Shown: positions 50,786-59,868, counted from the stretch's first letter. The stretch is 64,000 bases of DNA from Leptospira limi (GCF_026151395.1 NZ_JAMQPV010000001.1:1722501-1786500), one strand, 5' to 3'. Notes: generated by a model not told the origin, from the letters alone. Program-made: numbers and translations.

Positions 50786-51708
50786 TTTTTTTGCCAGTCG
50801 AGAACCCACCATTCATTCCATTCTTTGGAATAAAGGAGTTTTCCTGGCAAATGACTTTGTAATAAACTTAAAAATTCATCTTTTTTCTCTGTGATGATTC
50901 CTGAAAAAATAATTCTAGGTGCATTGATTTTTGCCAAGTGACGGATGTTTTGTGAAAGAACTGCAAACGTTATATTGGCAATTGCCAAATCATATTTTTC
51001 TTTGGAAAGTTTTGGATTGTCGATCCCTGATTCTTCTACACTAAACTGAAATCCTTTTGGGTATTCGTTTTCAGTCCAGTTAGACCATGCTGCTTTGACA
51101 GCATTTGGATCTATGTCCAAAGCAAAAATTTTACTCACTCCAAACTTAGCAAGACCTATGGATAAAATTCCAGAACCTGTTCCCACATCACAAGCTGATT
51201 GGAATAAAAACTTACCTTCTGCAAATAATGAATCCAAATGTTCTAAAATGAGTTTGGTGGTTTCATGGTGACCTGTTCCGAATGCCACACCAGGGTTAAT
51301 AAAAAGAGGAATGCCTCCCGTAGGTTTCCATAATGCGATTGTATTCGGTTCATTTTTTTCCCATGTTGGAATCACCCAAAGTTTATTTCCAATAGGGAAG
51401 GGTTTGTAATATTCTTTGTATGCTTCTTCGTAATCCCTGGTTTCTATGATACGCGATTCCGAATTAGAATTGTTAGGTGCATGAAGTTTTAGAAAGATTA
51501 GAATTTTTAATTCCTTTTCTACTTCATCAGTTTGTAAATAAATACGAATATTTGTATTGTCTCGGATGAGGCCTTGGTCTTTTTCTTTTGGTGCTTCACC
51601 GTCAAAAAGAATTTCATAATACCCAGCACATTGTAAAGAATCTAGTAGTTCATAAAATGGATCTGATAATTCTTTCGGTAAATTGACTTTTAATTCTCGG
51701 TATTCCAA
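50782..51708 (-). CDS. prmA: Ribosomal protein L11 methyltransferase
   Basis: A 308-residue SAM-dependent enzyme that trimethylates ribosomal protein L11. Landmarks: FINPGVAFGTGHHETTKLIL (PrmA signature), ACDVGTGSGILSIGLAKFGV (SAM-binding motif I), ALDIDPNAVKAAWSNW and LAIANITFAVLSQN, corresponding to the NI-containing catalytic motif. The N-terminal ferredoxin-like region is divergent. Length is close to the usual 290-315. The start is TTG 51708, only two bases after the XRE-cupin gene stop, so expression depends on that upstream gene. Its stop shares TTAA with the convergent sensor gene. Confidence 0.92.
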   Translation of the reverse strand: MEYRELKVNLPKELSDPFYELLDSLQCAGYYEILFDGEAPKEKDQGLIRDNTNIRIYLQTDEVEKELKILIFLKLHAPNNSNSESRIIETRDYEEAYKEYYKPFPIGNKLWVIPTWEKNEPNTIALWKPTGGIPLFINPGVAFGTGHHETTKLILEHLDSLFAEGKFLFQSACDVGTGSGILSIGLAKFGVSKIFALDIDPNAVKAAWSNWTENEYPKGFQFSVEESGIDNPKLSKEKYDLAIANITFAVLSQNIRHLAKINAPRIIFSGIITEKKDEFLSLLQSHLPGKLLYSKEWNEWWVLDWQKN

Positions 51709-51710
51709 AC

Positions 51711-52334
51711 TTAACCTATCTCATCCGTGTAATCCATCACCAAGTACATAAGAGTTTCTTGGTCTGTAGGATTAGAATATTCATGAGAAACATCTGCTTT
51801 AAAAAACACAGAGTCTTTTGGCTCAAGTTCCACTACCTTTTCTCCTACACGCAATCGAAGTTTCCCAGAGACAACAACGAGGTTTTCCGTCGTCCCTGTT
51901 TTGTGTGGTTCCGCAACTTCATGGCCACCAGGTTTTAAAATGAGTTCATAAAATTCTGTTTTGCGGTTTCCTAGGAATGGAAACAGGGCACGGCTTGCAA
52001 ACACCTTTGAGTTGGAATATAAAACCTTGGAGTTTTCTGCTTTTAAGATATGGATTCCGTCTTGGTTTTTTTCTTTCAGGAGTTCCGAAAAAGGAACATT
52101 GAGCCCGTTTGCAATTTTCCATAAAACAGAGATGGTCGGCACTGATTTCCCTTGTTCAATTTGAGACAACATTGCTCGGCTGACACCACAACGGTTAGCG
52201 AGTTTGTCCAAAGAAAATCCTTTGGTATGGCGGATGAGTTTCAGGTTTTCTTTGACAACGTCTGTTATATAGTCGCCCGATTCTGAAATTAAAGGATCTA
52301 ATCCGTCACTTGTTTGTTCTACTTTACTGACCAT
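51711..52334 (-). CDS. XRE-family regulator with C-terminal cupin domain
   Basis: About 207 residues. ATG 52334 is preferred over TTG 52349. Residues about 25-85 form a Cro/C1 helix-turn-helix: [43 protein letters not shown]. Residues about 120-205 are a cupin_2 barrel ([41 protein letters not shown]) that likely binds a small molecule or metal. Relatives repress or activate genes of amino-acid, polyamine or redox metabolism. Here the gene lies between rsmI and prmA in one minus-strand cluster. Its target may be this cluster, but no operator was found. Confidence 0.85.
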   Translation of the reverse strand: MVSKVEQTSDGLDPLISESGDYITDVVKENLKLIRHTKGFSLDKLANRCGVSRAMLSQIEQGKSVPTISVLWKIANGLNVPFSELLKEKNQDGIHILKAENSKVLYSNSKVFASRALFPFLGNRKTEFYELILKPGGHEVAEPHKTGTTENLVVVSGKLRLRVGEKVVELEPKDSVFFKADVSHEYSNPTDQETLMYLVMDYTDEIG

Positions 52335-52373
52335 TGTCCAAGCGTCCAATATAACAGAGGTACTGTCAAGAAA

Positions 52374-53060
52374 CTATCGTTTGTGCCTTTCTTTTTTCTC
52401 TTCGATGACAAACACAGGTGGGAGTTTCATCCCTTGTGGGAATTTTTTTTGGACTTCCTTGGCTGTCCCGCGAAAAGAAGTTTCATGTGCGAACGAAATT
52501 CCCAGAGCCAAAAAGATCATACGATCATTCGGAAGGATTTTGGCTAGAGTTTCCAGGCAATGTTTGGCGCGGTAAGGGGTTTCGTAAAAGGCGAGTGTGA
52601 TCCCAAGGCCTAAGTATTGTTTTAAGGTTTTTTCCCTTTCCTTTTCTTCTCTCGGTAAAAATCCAAGGAATAAAAAAGGCGAAGTCGCAAAACCAGAACT
52701 GGTGAGAGCGGAGACAAGAGCCGTGGGGCCCGGTGCCGATCTCACTTCCACTCCCATTTCCCAAGCAAGTGGGACAAGCCACTTACCTGGGTCTTCGAGG
52801 CCTGGACTTCCAGAATCGGAAATGAGACAAGTGCGTTTTGTCATGGCGAGTTTCATTCCTATCTCATCCATCTCACTTCTGGATGTATGTTCATTGAGGA
52901 GGTCAAATGGTTTAGAAATCCCAAGTTTTTTCAGTAGGGTAGATGTGGTCCTTTGTTCTTCCCCTAAGATCCAATCTGCTTCTTCTAGCAATTGTTTGGT
53001 GCGCGGTGGAAGGTCTAAGTCGTTTCCAATGGAATTGGATACTAAATACAATCGATTCAT
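52374..53060 (-). CDS. rsmI: 16S rRNA 2'-O-ribose methyltransferase-type protein (RsmI family)
   Basis: A 228-residue SAM methyltransferase of the tetrapyrrole-methylase fold. MNRLYLVSNSIGNDLDLPPR at the start, CLISDSGSPGLEDPGKWLV, RSAPGPTALVSALTSSGF, FLFLGFLPREEKERE and AFYETPYRA match RsmI, which 2'-O-methylates C1402 of 16S rRNA. It is shorter than the usual 270-290 residues because the C-terminal region is reduced. It overlaps the HAD gene stop by four bases (ATGA), so the genes are co-translated. The neighbouring prmA gene also modifies the ribosome. Confidence 0.85.
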   Translation of the reverse strand: MNRLYLVSNSIGNDLDLPPRTKQLLEEADWILGEEQRTTSTLLKKLGISKPFDLLNEHTSRSEMDEIGMKLAMTKRTCLISDSGSPGLEDPGKWLVPLAWEMGVEVRSAPGPTALVSALTSSGFATSPFLFLGFLPREEKEREKTLKQYLGLGITLAFYETPYRAKHCLETLAKILPNDRMIFLALGISFAHETSFRGTAKEVQKKFPQGMKLPPVFVIEEKKERHKR

Positions 53061-53884
53061 TTGATTAAAGTTTGGTAGGTAAAATAAGGTTGGATGAGAA
53101 TTCCTTTTGCACTGCAGGCTTTAACAAATTCAGGATCACCTTTATCAATGGCCACTCCGAATTCTTTAGCTTTGGTTAACATGGGATAGTCATTAAACGA
53201 ATCACCAAATACCAAATCAGGATACTGGCCAATTCTTTCTTCTATTGCTTTAACTTTCCCTTCACCATAGGTATATGGTTCAATGAGTTCGTGAGTATAC
53301 CTTCCATTTCCATCTAAGGTTTGTCTCATACCAATTACATTACTTTCTAACACGGGAAAGTGGTGGGCGATGGCAGCAATGCCAGGTTCAGGAGAAGCTG
53401 TTACAATGAACACTTTCCAATTGTGGTGGTGTAAGAATTGGATTAAATCTTTCATTTCCACTTGGGGAAACACTCCAGACTCATCTTCCGGTAAGTTCAC
53501 TCGTTTCCAGGCACGTCTCGAGATTTCGTAATAATCTTCTTTTGATAGTCCTTGGAATAAAAAACAAGTCCAACGGTATCCTCTTTCAATTCCAAATTCT
53601 TTTAATTGGAAAGAATATTCTTCCCATATCAAATGTTCTTTTTCAGCTAAACTCAGTTTGGTGTGGTCTTTCCAAAGTTTTTTATCACGAAAAAATGGGG
53701 AGAGGTCAGTTGGTAAAAATATAAGATCTTCTCTGATGATTTGGTCCATGATTTTTTCGCCAAAATCATTACGGATGAGGGTATTATCAAAATCAAAACA
53801 GACAATGCCTGTTTTTTTAGGAATCAGTGTTGTCAGACGGTCATAAATTTCATCTGTCCAACTATGCTTTGTAAGGTTTGTCAC
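53057..53884 (-). CDS. HAD-superfamily phosphatase (SerB-like)
   Basis: A 275-residue cytosolic phosphatase. Motif I GIVCFDFDNTLIRNDFGEKI carries both catalytic Asp residues. Motif II VFIVTASPEPGIAAIAHHFP has the Ser/Thr, the Lys role falls to YGEGKVKAIEERI, and motif IV DLVFGDSFNDYPML has the metal Asp pair. The insertion and helical cap resemble phosphoserine-phosphatase type (HAD-IB) enzymes, which also include phosphocholine and lysophosphatidate phosphatases. The substrate is not decided by sequence. It lies six bases after the M23 gene stop and overlaps rsmI, in a five-gene cluster. Confidence 0.85.
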   Translation of the reverse strand: MTNLTKHSWTDEIYDRLTTLIPKKTGIVCFDFDNTLIRNDFGEKIMDQIIREDLIFLPTDLSPFFRDKKLWKDHTKLSLAEKEHLIWEEYSFQLKEFGIERGYRWTCFLFQGLSKEDYYEISRRAWKRVNLPEDESGVFPQVEMKDLIQFLHHHNWKVFIVTASPEPGIAAIAHHFPVLESNVIGMRQTLDGNGRYTHELIEPYTYGEGKVKAIEERIGQYPDLVFGDSFNDYPMLTKAKEFGVAIDKGDPEFVKACSAKGILIQPYFTYQTLIK

Positions 53885-53890
53885 AAATAC

Positions 53891-54676
53891 TTAGTCTGCA
53901 AATCCGACAAGGTTTGTGGCAACACCTTCTTCAAATGGAGTGAGAAAGTTTTCAGGATTCAAATACACATTATGAAATCGAACTTCGAAATGGACATGAG
54001 GTCCTGTTGACTTTCCAGTGTTTCCTGAAAAAGCTATGATTTGCCCTTTTTTCACAATGTCACCAGGTTTGACGAGTAACTCCTGATTATGCCCATACAC
54101 AGTATGGAAATGGTTCATGTCATGGTGGTAAATTTTTACAGCAAGACCGTAGTCTCCACCTCTCCCAGCTTCTTCTACCACTCCATCAGCTGCCGCAAGT
54201 ACGATTGAGTTTTTCGGAATGGCGATGTCAAGGCCTGTATGCCAAGTGTTCCAACGCCTTCCAATCCGCGAAGAAATTCGAGATTTGTTATTGGGTAACA
54301 CTGGCCAAATGAATTGGTCAATCGGAGAATCGATGGTTTCACGAAAGAGTTCTTTTTCTTGGAGGTTCCGCATGTATTCAGCGGAATAAGGGAAAAATAA
54401 GGAACGTTTCAAACGTTTGAGTTCGGTTTCCGTCAGGTGGTTGATTTCCATTACCTCTTGGGCAAGCACACCAAACTCAGATGCCTTTTCCAATAAGGAT
54501 TTTTTCTCTGCATTCAGATCTACCCATAGGCCCCATTGGTCGTTATACCGTTGGAACACATGATTGTCCAAAAAAACAGGACCATTTTTTTGCTTTTGGT
54601 ATGCCGCATAGGCCGAGTAGGTCACGACAAAGAGGATTAGGACCAGTATGATATAGTAACTGCGATTTCGCTTCAT
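53891..54676 (-). CDS. M23-family peptidase (LytM-like), membrane-anchored
   Basis: About 261 residues. ATG 54676 is chosen, with GAGG nine bases upstream; a TTG lies five codons earlier. A single N-terminal anchor (SYYIILVLILFVVTYSAYAA) is followed by a periplasmic helical segment. The M23 domain (about 145-245) holds WNTWHTGLDIAIPKNS (zinc His and Asp), AGRGGDYGLAVKIYHHD, YGHNQELLVKPGDIVKKGQ, and GKSTGPHVHFEVRF with the catalytic and zinc His. All ligands are visible, so it should cut peptidoglycan cross-bridges or regulate amidases. It begins the cluster M23-HAD-rsmI-XRE-prmA. Confidence 0.87.
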   Translation of the reverse strand: MKRNRSYYIILVLILFVVTYSAYAAYQKQKNGPVFLDNHVFQRYNDQWGLWVDLNAEKKSLLEKASEFGVLAQEVMEINHLTETELKRLKRSLFFPYSAEYMRNLQEKELFRETIDSPIDQFIWPVLPNNKSRISSRIGRRWNTWHTGLDIAIPKNSIVLAAADGVVEEAGRGGDYGLAVKIYHHDMNHFHTVYGHNQELLVKPGDIVKKGQIIAFSGNTGKSTGPHVHFEVRFHNVYLNPENFLTPFEEGVATNLVGFAD

Positions 54677-54773
54677 CTCATTTCGCCTCAAAAACTATGG
54701 TGCAATGCCAAATTCTCATGGCCACCCACCTGGTCAAGGCGAAGAGGTCTGAAACTTGCGTCAATCATGGCTT

Positions 54774-54833
54774 TTATGTGACATAAGAAAGTGGGTCCGG
54801 TCTCTGTCATTTCCTTTTCTTGGAAGGAAATGA
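54774..54833. other. Palindrome and hairpin upstream of the M23 gene
   Basis: TTATGTGACATAA (54774-54786) is a perfect palindrome around G54780, a plausible regulator site. TCATTTCCTT (54807-54816) pairs with AAGGAAATGA (54824-54833) around 7 bases. A third hairpin, GAAAGGA...TCCTTTC, lies near 54890-54925 just after the desaturase stop. The last probably ends the desaturase message; the first two lie in the M23 leader. Confidence 0.35.
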
Positions 54834-54931
54834 AAAATTAACGTTGTTAATTAGAATGGAATGGTTTTAGAAACAGGGAAAATGAGAAGGGAAAGGACCG
54901 ATTGGTTTTCGATCCTTTCTTTTGGTTCTGA

Positions 54932-56176
54932 TTAGGAGGTAGCTTGTGTTTTCTGTTGGCCTGTGCGGTAGAGATAAATCCCAGCAATCACCAAACAAAC
55001 AATGCCAATGGCATAATAAGCCCAATTGACATCGAAGTAACCAAGCACTAAAAATCCAAAGAGTAATCTTGTAATCTCAAGGGCTCCCGCCCAAGTTTTG
55101 TTTTCAATCAGTGCATTGATGGAAACAAGGGAAAGTGTCACCCAAATGGTAACAAGGACTTGAGAGACAAAACTGAACTTCGGAACAAAGAGTAAAAACG
55201 CAAACGAGAGTAGTAAGACCAAAACAAACCAAGTGGTTGTATAGGTTTTTACTTCCGTAGCCGGTTTTGGGTCATACTTTTGAAACGAATTTGGACTTAC
55301 TTCAGGGATAGGTAAAAATCCAGCTGGTTGGTTTCCTTGCCTTGGGTACCAACCTGGTGGTTTTAAAAAGACACGGATTTTATCCATAAAGTATTCGGCG
55401 GCAAAGGCTTGTTTTAGAAGTTCCCAGTAGTAGTGGAAGTTTGCATACACAGGGTTAAAACTGCGAAGTGGTTTTACGGTTCCATACACACAAGGTTCTG
55501 TTTCTTCTTGGAAAGTCCCAAACATTCGGTCAAAGAGGATAAAAATCCCACCATGGTTTTTGTCGATGTAGATCGGGTTAATCGCGTGGTGAACTCGGTG
55601 GTGAGAAGGTGTCGAAAGGATGTACTCACCAATCTTTCCAATTTTACCAACTGCTTTTGTGTGTACCCAAAATTGGTAGATAAGATTGATTTGTCCACTG
55701 GCAAGATACATCCATGGATGAAACCCAATCAGAGCAAGTGGTACATAAAATACCCAAGTCACAAGGCCACCAAGACCAGTTTGTCTGAGGGCAACCACAA
55801 GGTTGTATTCTTCACTATGGTGGTGGATGACATGCCCTGCCCAAAGGAAATTCACTTCATGTGCTAAGCGGTGTGACCAATAATAACAGAAATCTTGACC
55901 GACAATACAAAGCACCCATGCCCAAGGGTTTGTCATGGCAAATTCAAAAAATCGAAAGTGTTCATAGATATAAAAATAGGCATATAAACCCACACCCTTT
56001 TGGAAAAGGCCCCAAATTTGTGAAATGATTCCCGTACTCAAATCGGCAATCGAATCATTCAACCGGTACAGGTCTTTGTTCCTGCGGTAACCGATGTACA
56101 CTTCAATGCCAATCAAAAGGAAAAAAACGGGGATGGCATACGTTACAATGGGAGGGGGTGTGAAATTCTCAAACAT
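54932..56176 (-). CDS. Sterol desaturase/fatty-acid hydroxylase family enzyme
   Basis: A 414-residue integral membrane di-iron oxygenase. Histidine motifs are complete: WSHRLAHEVNF (HxxxH), AGHVIHHHSEEYN (HxxHH) and SHHRVHHAINP (HxxHH), with an extra His in FWVHTKAVG. Membrane segments lie before the first motif, between motifs, and three more at about 320-410. Relatives include alkylglycerol monooxygenase and sterol or carotenoid hydroxylases; the PSHHRVHHAINPIYIDKNHGG region fits the alkylglycerol branch. A membrane-lipid substrate is likely. No SD precedes ATG 56176, and TATAGT (56187-56182) lies just upstream. The gene follows rsmA by 18 bases. Confidence 0.85.
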   Translation of the reverse strand: MFENFTPPPIVTYAIPVFFLLIGIEVYIGYRRNKDLYRLNDSIADLSTGIISQIWGLFQKGVGLYAYFYIYEHFRFFEFAMTNPWAWVLCIVGQDFCYYWSHRLAHEVNFLWAGHVIHHHSEEYNLVVALRQTGLGGLVTWVFYVPLALIGFHPWMYLASGQINLIYQFWVHTKAVGKIGKIGEYILSTPSHHRVHHAINPIYIDKNHGGIFILFDRMFGTFQEETEPCVYGTVKPLRSFNPVYANFHYYWELLKQAFAAEYFMDKIRVFLKPPGWYPRQGNQPAGFLPIPEVSPNSFQKYDPKPATEVKTYTTTWFVLVLLLSFAFLLFVPKFSFVSQVLVTIWVTLSLVSINALIENKTWAGALEITRLLFGFLVLGYFDVNWAYYAIGIVCLVIAGIYLYRTGQQKTQATS

Positions 56177-56181
56177 AGCGG

Positions 56182-56214
56182 ACTATATTTGACATCATTT
56201 TGACAAAATGTCAA
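56182..56214 (-). promoter_or_regulatory. Repeated TGTCAA boxes and -10 at the desaturase start
   Basis: On the minus strand three TGTCAA-type hexamers (one inverted as TTGACA at 56214-56209, two direct with 11-base spacing) precede TATAGT (56187-56182), which ends five bases before ATG 56176. An 11-base direct repeat of TGTCA resembles a PhoB box. The same bases encode the end of rsmA, so chance is possible. Confidence 0.35.
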
Positions 56215-57073
56215 GTAAATGTTGACCAAGATTCAGAAATTGTTCACGGTTCAATTCTTCAGGTCGTTTGGTCGGAGGGATTTCGGAACGGACCAATGCT
56301 TCTGCCAGTGCCTCACGGAAAATGGGATCCTCGGAAAAGGGAGATTCCCGTAAACTCACTTGGATTTGTTTTCGTTTGCCCCAAAACACAGTTCGTAACA
56401 TGCGAGACCAAATTTCCACTTCCACTTCTGATTGAGGAGACCAGTGCTGTTTTCCCTTTTCTTTTTTGGGAGAGAGTAAAATGAGAGCGGAATGGATTTT
56501 GGGAATGGGAAAAAAACAATTTTTATGGACTGTCTTTAGGTATTTCACTTCGCAGAAGGCAGATAAAAATACGGAGAGAGAAGAGGTTTCTTTCACAAGT
56601 CGTTCTGCAAACTCCTTTTGTACCATAAAAATTCCACCTTGGAAGTTTCGGCAATGGATGATCAGTGTGTTGATGATTTCTGTTGTGAGGTGGTAAGGTA
56701 GGTTTCCAAATACAAAAACTTTTTTCGGAAAAATATGGTGTAAATTTTCTAAGGCATCACCTGCAAATAAATTTGCTTTCGGAAACTTAGGTAAAATTTC
56801 ATCCTTTGCCAATTCTATGTAAGCAAAATCAATTTCAAATAAATCAGTATGTTTTCCTAAACTCAAAATTGGATAGGTTAAAGTTCCAAGGCCAATTCCA
56901 ATTTCTGCCAAAGAAACATCATCTTCAGCAAACAAAGGTTTTGCTGTATTTACAATGTATTCCACAATGTTATTATCAATTAGGAAATTTTGACCAAATT
57001 TTTTTTGGGCCCTGATTCCTTTTTGTTCAAAGAAGGTTTGGATTTGTGAGATAGTGGAATAAGGAGATTTCAA
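56195..57073 (-). CDS. rsmA: 16S rRNA dimethyladenosine transferase
   Basis: About 292 residues; dimethylates A1518 and A1519 of 16S rRNA. TTG 57073 is preferred because GAGG lies six bases upstream and the protein then starts MKSPYSTISQIQTFFEQKG. The longer frame starts inside comEC. Motifs: RAQKKFGQNFLIDNNIVEYI (substrate loop), LAEIGIGLGTLTYPIL (SAM motif I), LFEIDFAYIELA, and FVFGNLPYHLTTEIIN with the NLPY catalytic motif. The C-terminus matches the family in length. It overlaps the 3' end of the ComEC-type gene by 47 bases, so the genes are tightly coupled. Confidence 0.93.
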   Translation of the reverse strand: MKSPYSTISQIQTFFEQKGIRAQKKFGQNFLIDNNIVEYIVNTAKPLFAEDDVSLAEIGIGLGTLTYPILSLGKHTDLFEIDFAYIELAKDEILPKFPKANLFAGDALENLHHIFPKKVFVFGNLPYHLTTEIINTLIIHCRNFQGGIFMVQKEFAERLVKETSSLSVFLSAFCEVKYLKTVHKNCFFPIPKIHSALILLSPKKEKGKQHWSPQSEVEVEIWSRMLRTVFWGKRKQIQVSLRESPFSEDPIFREALAEALVRSEIPPTKRPEELNREQFLNLGQHLLDILSK

Positions 57074-58856
57074 ATTGATCCTCAACGATGATGATTTTCC
57101 ATGCGTTAGAAATCCCAAGTAGTTTTTGGTAGATGATCCATTCTTTTGCTTCCTTTTTTTTCCAAGGAGGGAAATCGAGAACAAGGATTCCCTTCCATTT
57201 TGGTAAGGATTTGAATTTTTCTGATTCTTTTAAAGCACGTAATAAGGAGTTCACTTCCTTCGGATTGCCATCAAATCGAAATAATGTTACATCCTTTGTG
57301 AGATCGTTACCCAATCGGAGTGAAGATTGGATTTGGATTCCTTGTTTTTTAAATTGCCGAATGAAAGGGGAAACATGTGATTCAAAAAAAATCACATCCT
57401 TAATTTTTTCTTTTTTTTGCAGTCGTAAAACCGTTTGCAAACAGGTTTCGGATTCAAATAAGATTTGTTTGATTGGATGGATTGTTTTTGGGAGCCCGAT
57501 CCGTTTGTGAGGAGAACAATTTCCATAAAGATACATTTTGTTCTCGAGAGTGATTGTAAAATAACCTTTGCCCGATTGGGTAAGAATTGGTAGAGAGTTA
57601 ACTTCCTCGTACCAAAAACTAAATGGAAAAAATAGAAACAATACACAAAGGATCAATCGATTGGTGATTCTGTTTTGGTTAAGGTTGTATCGATGTAGAC
57701 CCCCAAGGATCAAAATAAGAAGGATTGAAACAACCAATAGAAGGTTTGTCTCCGCTTTCCATTCTTTGTAAGCTCGTTCGAAATTTGATAAGGATTGGAA
57801 GATTTTTAAAAAAAGGGAAAGTAGGTAACTTGCCGGAATCCAAATCCAATGCGATAAAATAAGGGAGAATGAACTTGGTAAAAAACTTTGGAGGAGAAGT
57901 GTCGTATACAAACTAGGAAGTAAGATTCCAGCAAGTGGAACCAGACAATAATTGATCCAAATCCCTCCAAATGAGTAAGAGTGAAAATAATACACAAGAA
58001 TTGGGAACGTACATAAGGAACAAACAATTGTCAGTGTAAAATTTTCCTTCAAGAAGGATTTGTTAGTTTTTAAAACCATCTGGTCCAAACTGGGTTTGAG
58101 ATAAAAGATTCCAAAAACTGCACTAAATGAGAGTAAAAATCCAATGCTTAAAAAATCAGAGAAACAAAAAAAGGCAATGGTCGCAGAGGATATGATCAGT
58201 AGATCACTAACGGCGATTTTGCGGTAAAATAATGAGGAGACTAATGTCAAAAATGCAAAGAGGTAAGCTCTAACAAAGGAGACAGGAAAGTTTAAAACAT
58301 ATAAATATAGAAAACCAAAACCAAGTGAGAGGAGGATGGATAACCATCGGTGTTTGGAAAAAATTAAGTTTCCTAAAAATTGAATGGATCCAATAAAAAT
58401 TCCTAAATGGAGTCCTGAGGCAGCAAATAGGTGTAAGATGCCCGATTCCTTTGCTAGTTCTTTAAAATCTTTCGGGATTTCCTTTGTCGAACCAGTCACA
58501 AGACCCAAAACAATTCGAGATTCAAAGGGAGAGAGTGGCGATCTGTTTAGTTCCTGTTTTAAAAAATCGCGAAAAAAAAGTTTTGGAAATTTTTGTGAGA
58601 GTGTTTGGTTCGGTTCGGCAAAGAGTAAAAATAGAAACGATGCAAGAATCACCCAAGGGATTCGATGATTGTATTTTTTTGTGAGCTTTGGTGGCAGGAT
58701 TATGAGTAGGCAAAAGAATAGAAGTTGGAACAAAAAGAGAAAGGCGTAAATCCCAGGGATTTTGTTTCCAATTTTGAATGTTGTAGCAGTAAGACAAATT
58801 CCAAAACAAAACCATCCAAAGTTAGAATTAGGAAGTAGTTTTGTATTGACTCTCAC
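57027..58856 (-). CDS. ComEC/Rec2-type membrane protein
   Basis: A 609-residue inner-membrane protein starting at GTG 58856. About 10-12 helices cover residues 1-430. The competence core is clear: KESGILHLFAASGLHLGIFIGSIQFL with the Ser-Gly-Leu-His motif, preceded by RIVLGLVTGSTKEIPKDFKE. Residues about 430-609 are alpha/beta (VIFFESHVSPFIRQFKKQ, WKGILVLDFPPWKKKEA) and look like a metallo-beta-lactamase domain that lost its HxHxDH metal motif. ComEC forms the DNA-uptake channel in transformable bacteria. Whether this one imports DNA is unknown. It sits between trpS and rsmA. Confidence 0.82.
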   Translation of the reverse strand: MRVNTKLLPNSNFGWFCFGICLTATTFKIGNKIPGIYAFLFLFQLLFFCLLIILPPKLTKKYNHRIPWVILASFLFLLFAEPNQTLSQKFPKLFFRDFLKQELNRSPLSPFESRIVLGLVTGSTKEIPKDFKELAKESGILHLFAASGLHLGIFIGSIQFLGNLIFSKHRWLSILLSLGFGFLYLYVLNFPVSFVRAYLFAFLTLVSSLFYRKIAVSDLLIISSATIAFFCFSDFLSIGFLLSFSAVFGIFYLKPSLDQMVLKTNKSFLKENFTLTIVCSLCTFPILVYYFHSYSFGGIWINYCLVPLAGILLPSLYTTLLLQSFLPSSFSLILSHWIWIPASYLLSLFLKIFQSLSNFERAYKEWKAETNLLLVVSILLILILGGLHRYNLNQNRITNRLILCVLFLFFPFSFWYEEVNSLPILTQSGKGYFTITLENKMYLYGNCSPHKRIGLPKTIHPIKQILFESETCLQTVLRLQKKEKIKDVIFFESHVSPFIRQFKKQGIQIQSSLRLGNDLTKDVTLFRFDGNPKEVNSLLRALKESEKFKSLPKWKGILVLDFPPWKKKEAKEWIIYQKLLGISNAWKIIIVEDQFEISLFHYLTNPNLL

Positions 58857-58899
58857 ATAGAGAGAGGTCCAAAAATGAAAAACTTGGTCTCTTTTAAAT

Positions 58900-59868
58900 T
58901 TAGAAAGGATAAATGCCGAGAGTGTTTCTCACTTCGCTTAATTTTTGTTCCGCAACTTCTTGTGCTTTTTGTTTTCCTGTTTTTAATACAGAATGAACGT
59001 AATCTAAGTTTTGTGAGAGTTCTTCTCTTTTGGATCGGAAAGGTGCAAAATGATTTAGTATGGATTCTAAGAGGTCTTTTTTTAAATCCCCATATCCAAA
59101 TCCACCATGTTTGTATTTTTGTTTTTGTACTTCTTTTTCAGAATTCGTTAAGAATAAAGAATGAATTTGGTAAATGATGGACTGGTCTGGATCTTTTGGC
59201 TCTTCGATGGCTTTTGAATCACTGACAATTGACATCACTTTCTTTTTGATCTCTTTTTCTGTACCAAAAAAATCAATCGTATTGTTATACGATTTAGACA
59301 TCTTTGCACCATCTACACCAGGAACCGTTGCAGTGTTTTCATCAATGTCCGGTTCAGGGAGCGTTAATAAAGATCCAAATTGTGAGTTGAATTTTTCTGC
59401 AATGTCCCGAGCAAATTCCAAATGTTGTTTTTGGTCTTTCCCGACAGGAACTTTTTCTGCTGAAAACAGTAAGATGTCACTTGCCATTAAGATCGGATAA
59501 GTAAAAAGACCAGCACCTGGAACAAATCCTTTGGCAACTTTGTCTTTAAAAGAATGGGCAAGTTGCAATTGCGAAACTGTAATCGATTGTGATAAATACC
59601 AAGTAAGTTCTGTGACTTGGGGAACATCACTTTGAACCCAAAAAACAGATTTGTTTGGATCAACACCTAGTGCCAGTAAGTCGATAGCACAACCCAAAGT
59701 GTAGTCTTTTAGTTCTTCTTTAGAACGAAAGGTAGTTAATGCATGAAGGTTTGCGATGAATAAAAATAATTCTTCCCTTGATTGGTAATCTAAGATTTTT
59801 TTGATCGCTGAGAAGTAGTTTCCTAAATGTAATTTTCCTGACGGTTGTAATCCTGTGAGAACTCTCAA
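58900..59868 (-). CDS. trpS: Tryptophanyl-tRNA synthetase
   Basis: A 322-residue class I synthetase that charges tRNA-Trp. MRVLTGLQPSGKLHLGNYFS contains the HIGH-type motif; KMSKS is exact in GVDGAKMSKSYNNTI. Family segments VFWVQSDVPQVTELTWYLSQ, LMASDILLFSAEKVPVGKDQ and HLEFARDIAEKFN are all present. Length is close to the normal 325-335. The TTG start overlaps the stop of the upstream spirochaete gene by four bases (TTGA), so it is translated from the etfB-etfA-lolA operon. Confidence 0.95.
   Translation of the reverse strand: MRVLTGLQPSGKLHLGNYFSAIKKILDYQSREELFLFIANLHALTTFRSKEELKDYTLGCAIDLLALGVDPNKSVFWVQSDVPQVTELTWYLSQSITVSQLQLAHSFKDKVAKGFVPGAGLFTYPILMASDILLFSAEKVPVGKDQKQHLEFARDIAEKFNSQFGSLLTLPEPDIDENTATVPGVDGAKMSKSYNNTIDFFGTEKEIKKKVMSIVSDSKAIEEPKDPDQSIIYQIHSLFLTNSEKEVQKQKYKHGGFGYGDLKKDLLESILNHFAPFRSKREELSQNLDYVHSVLKTGKQKAQEVAEQKLSEVRNTLGIYPF

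Noticed and set aside
52597..53064. 155-codon plus-strand ORF antisense to rsmI
   Set aside because: The minus strand encodes an unambiguous RsmI protein; the plus frame has no family features.
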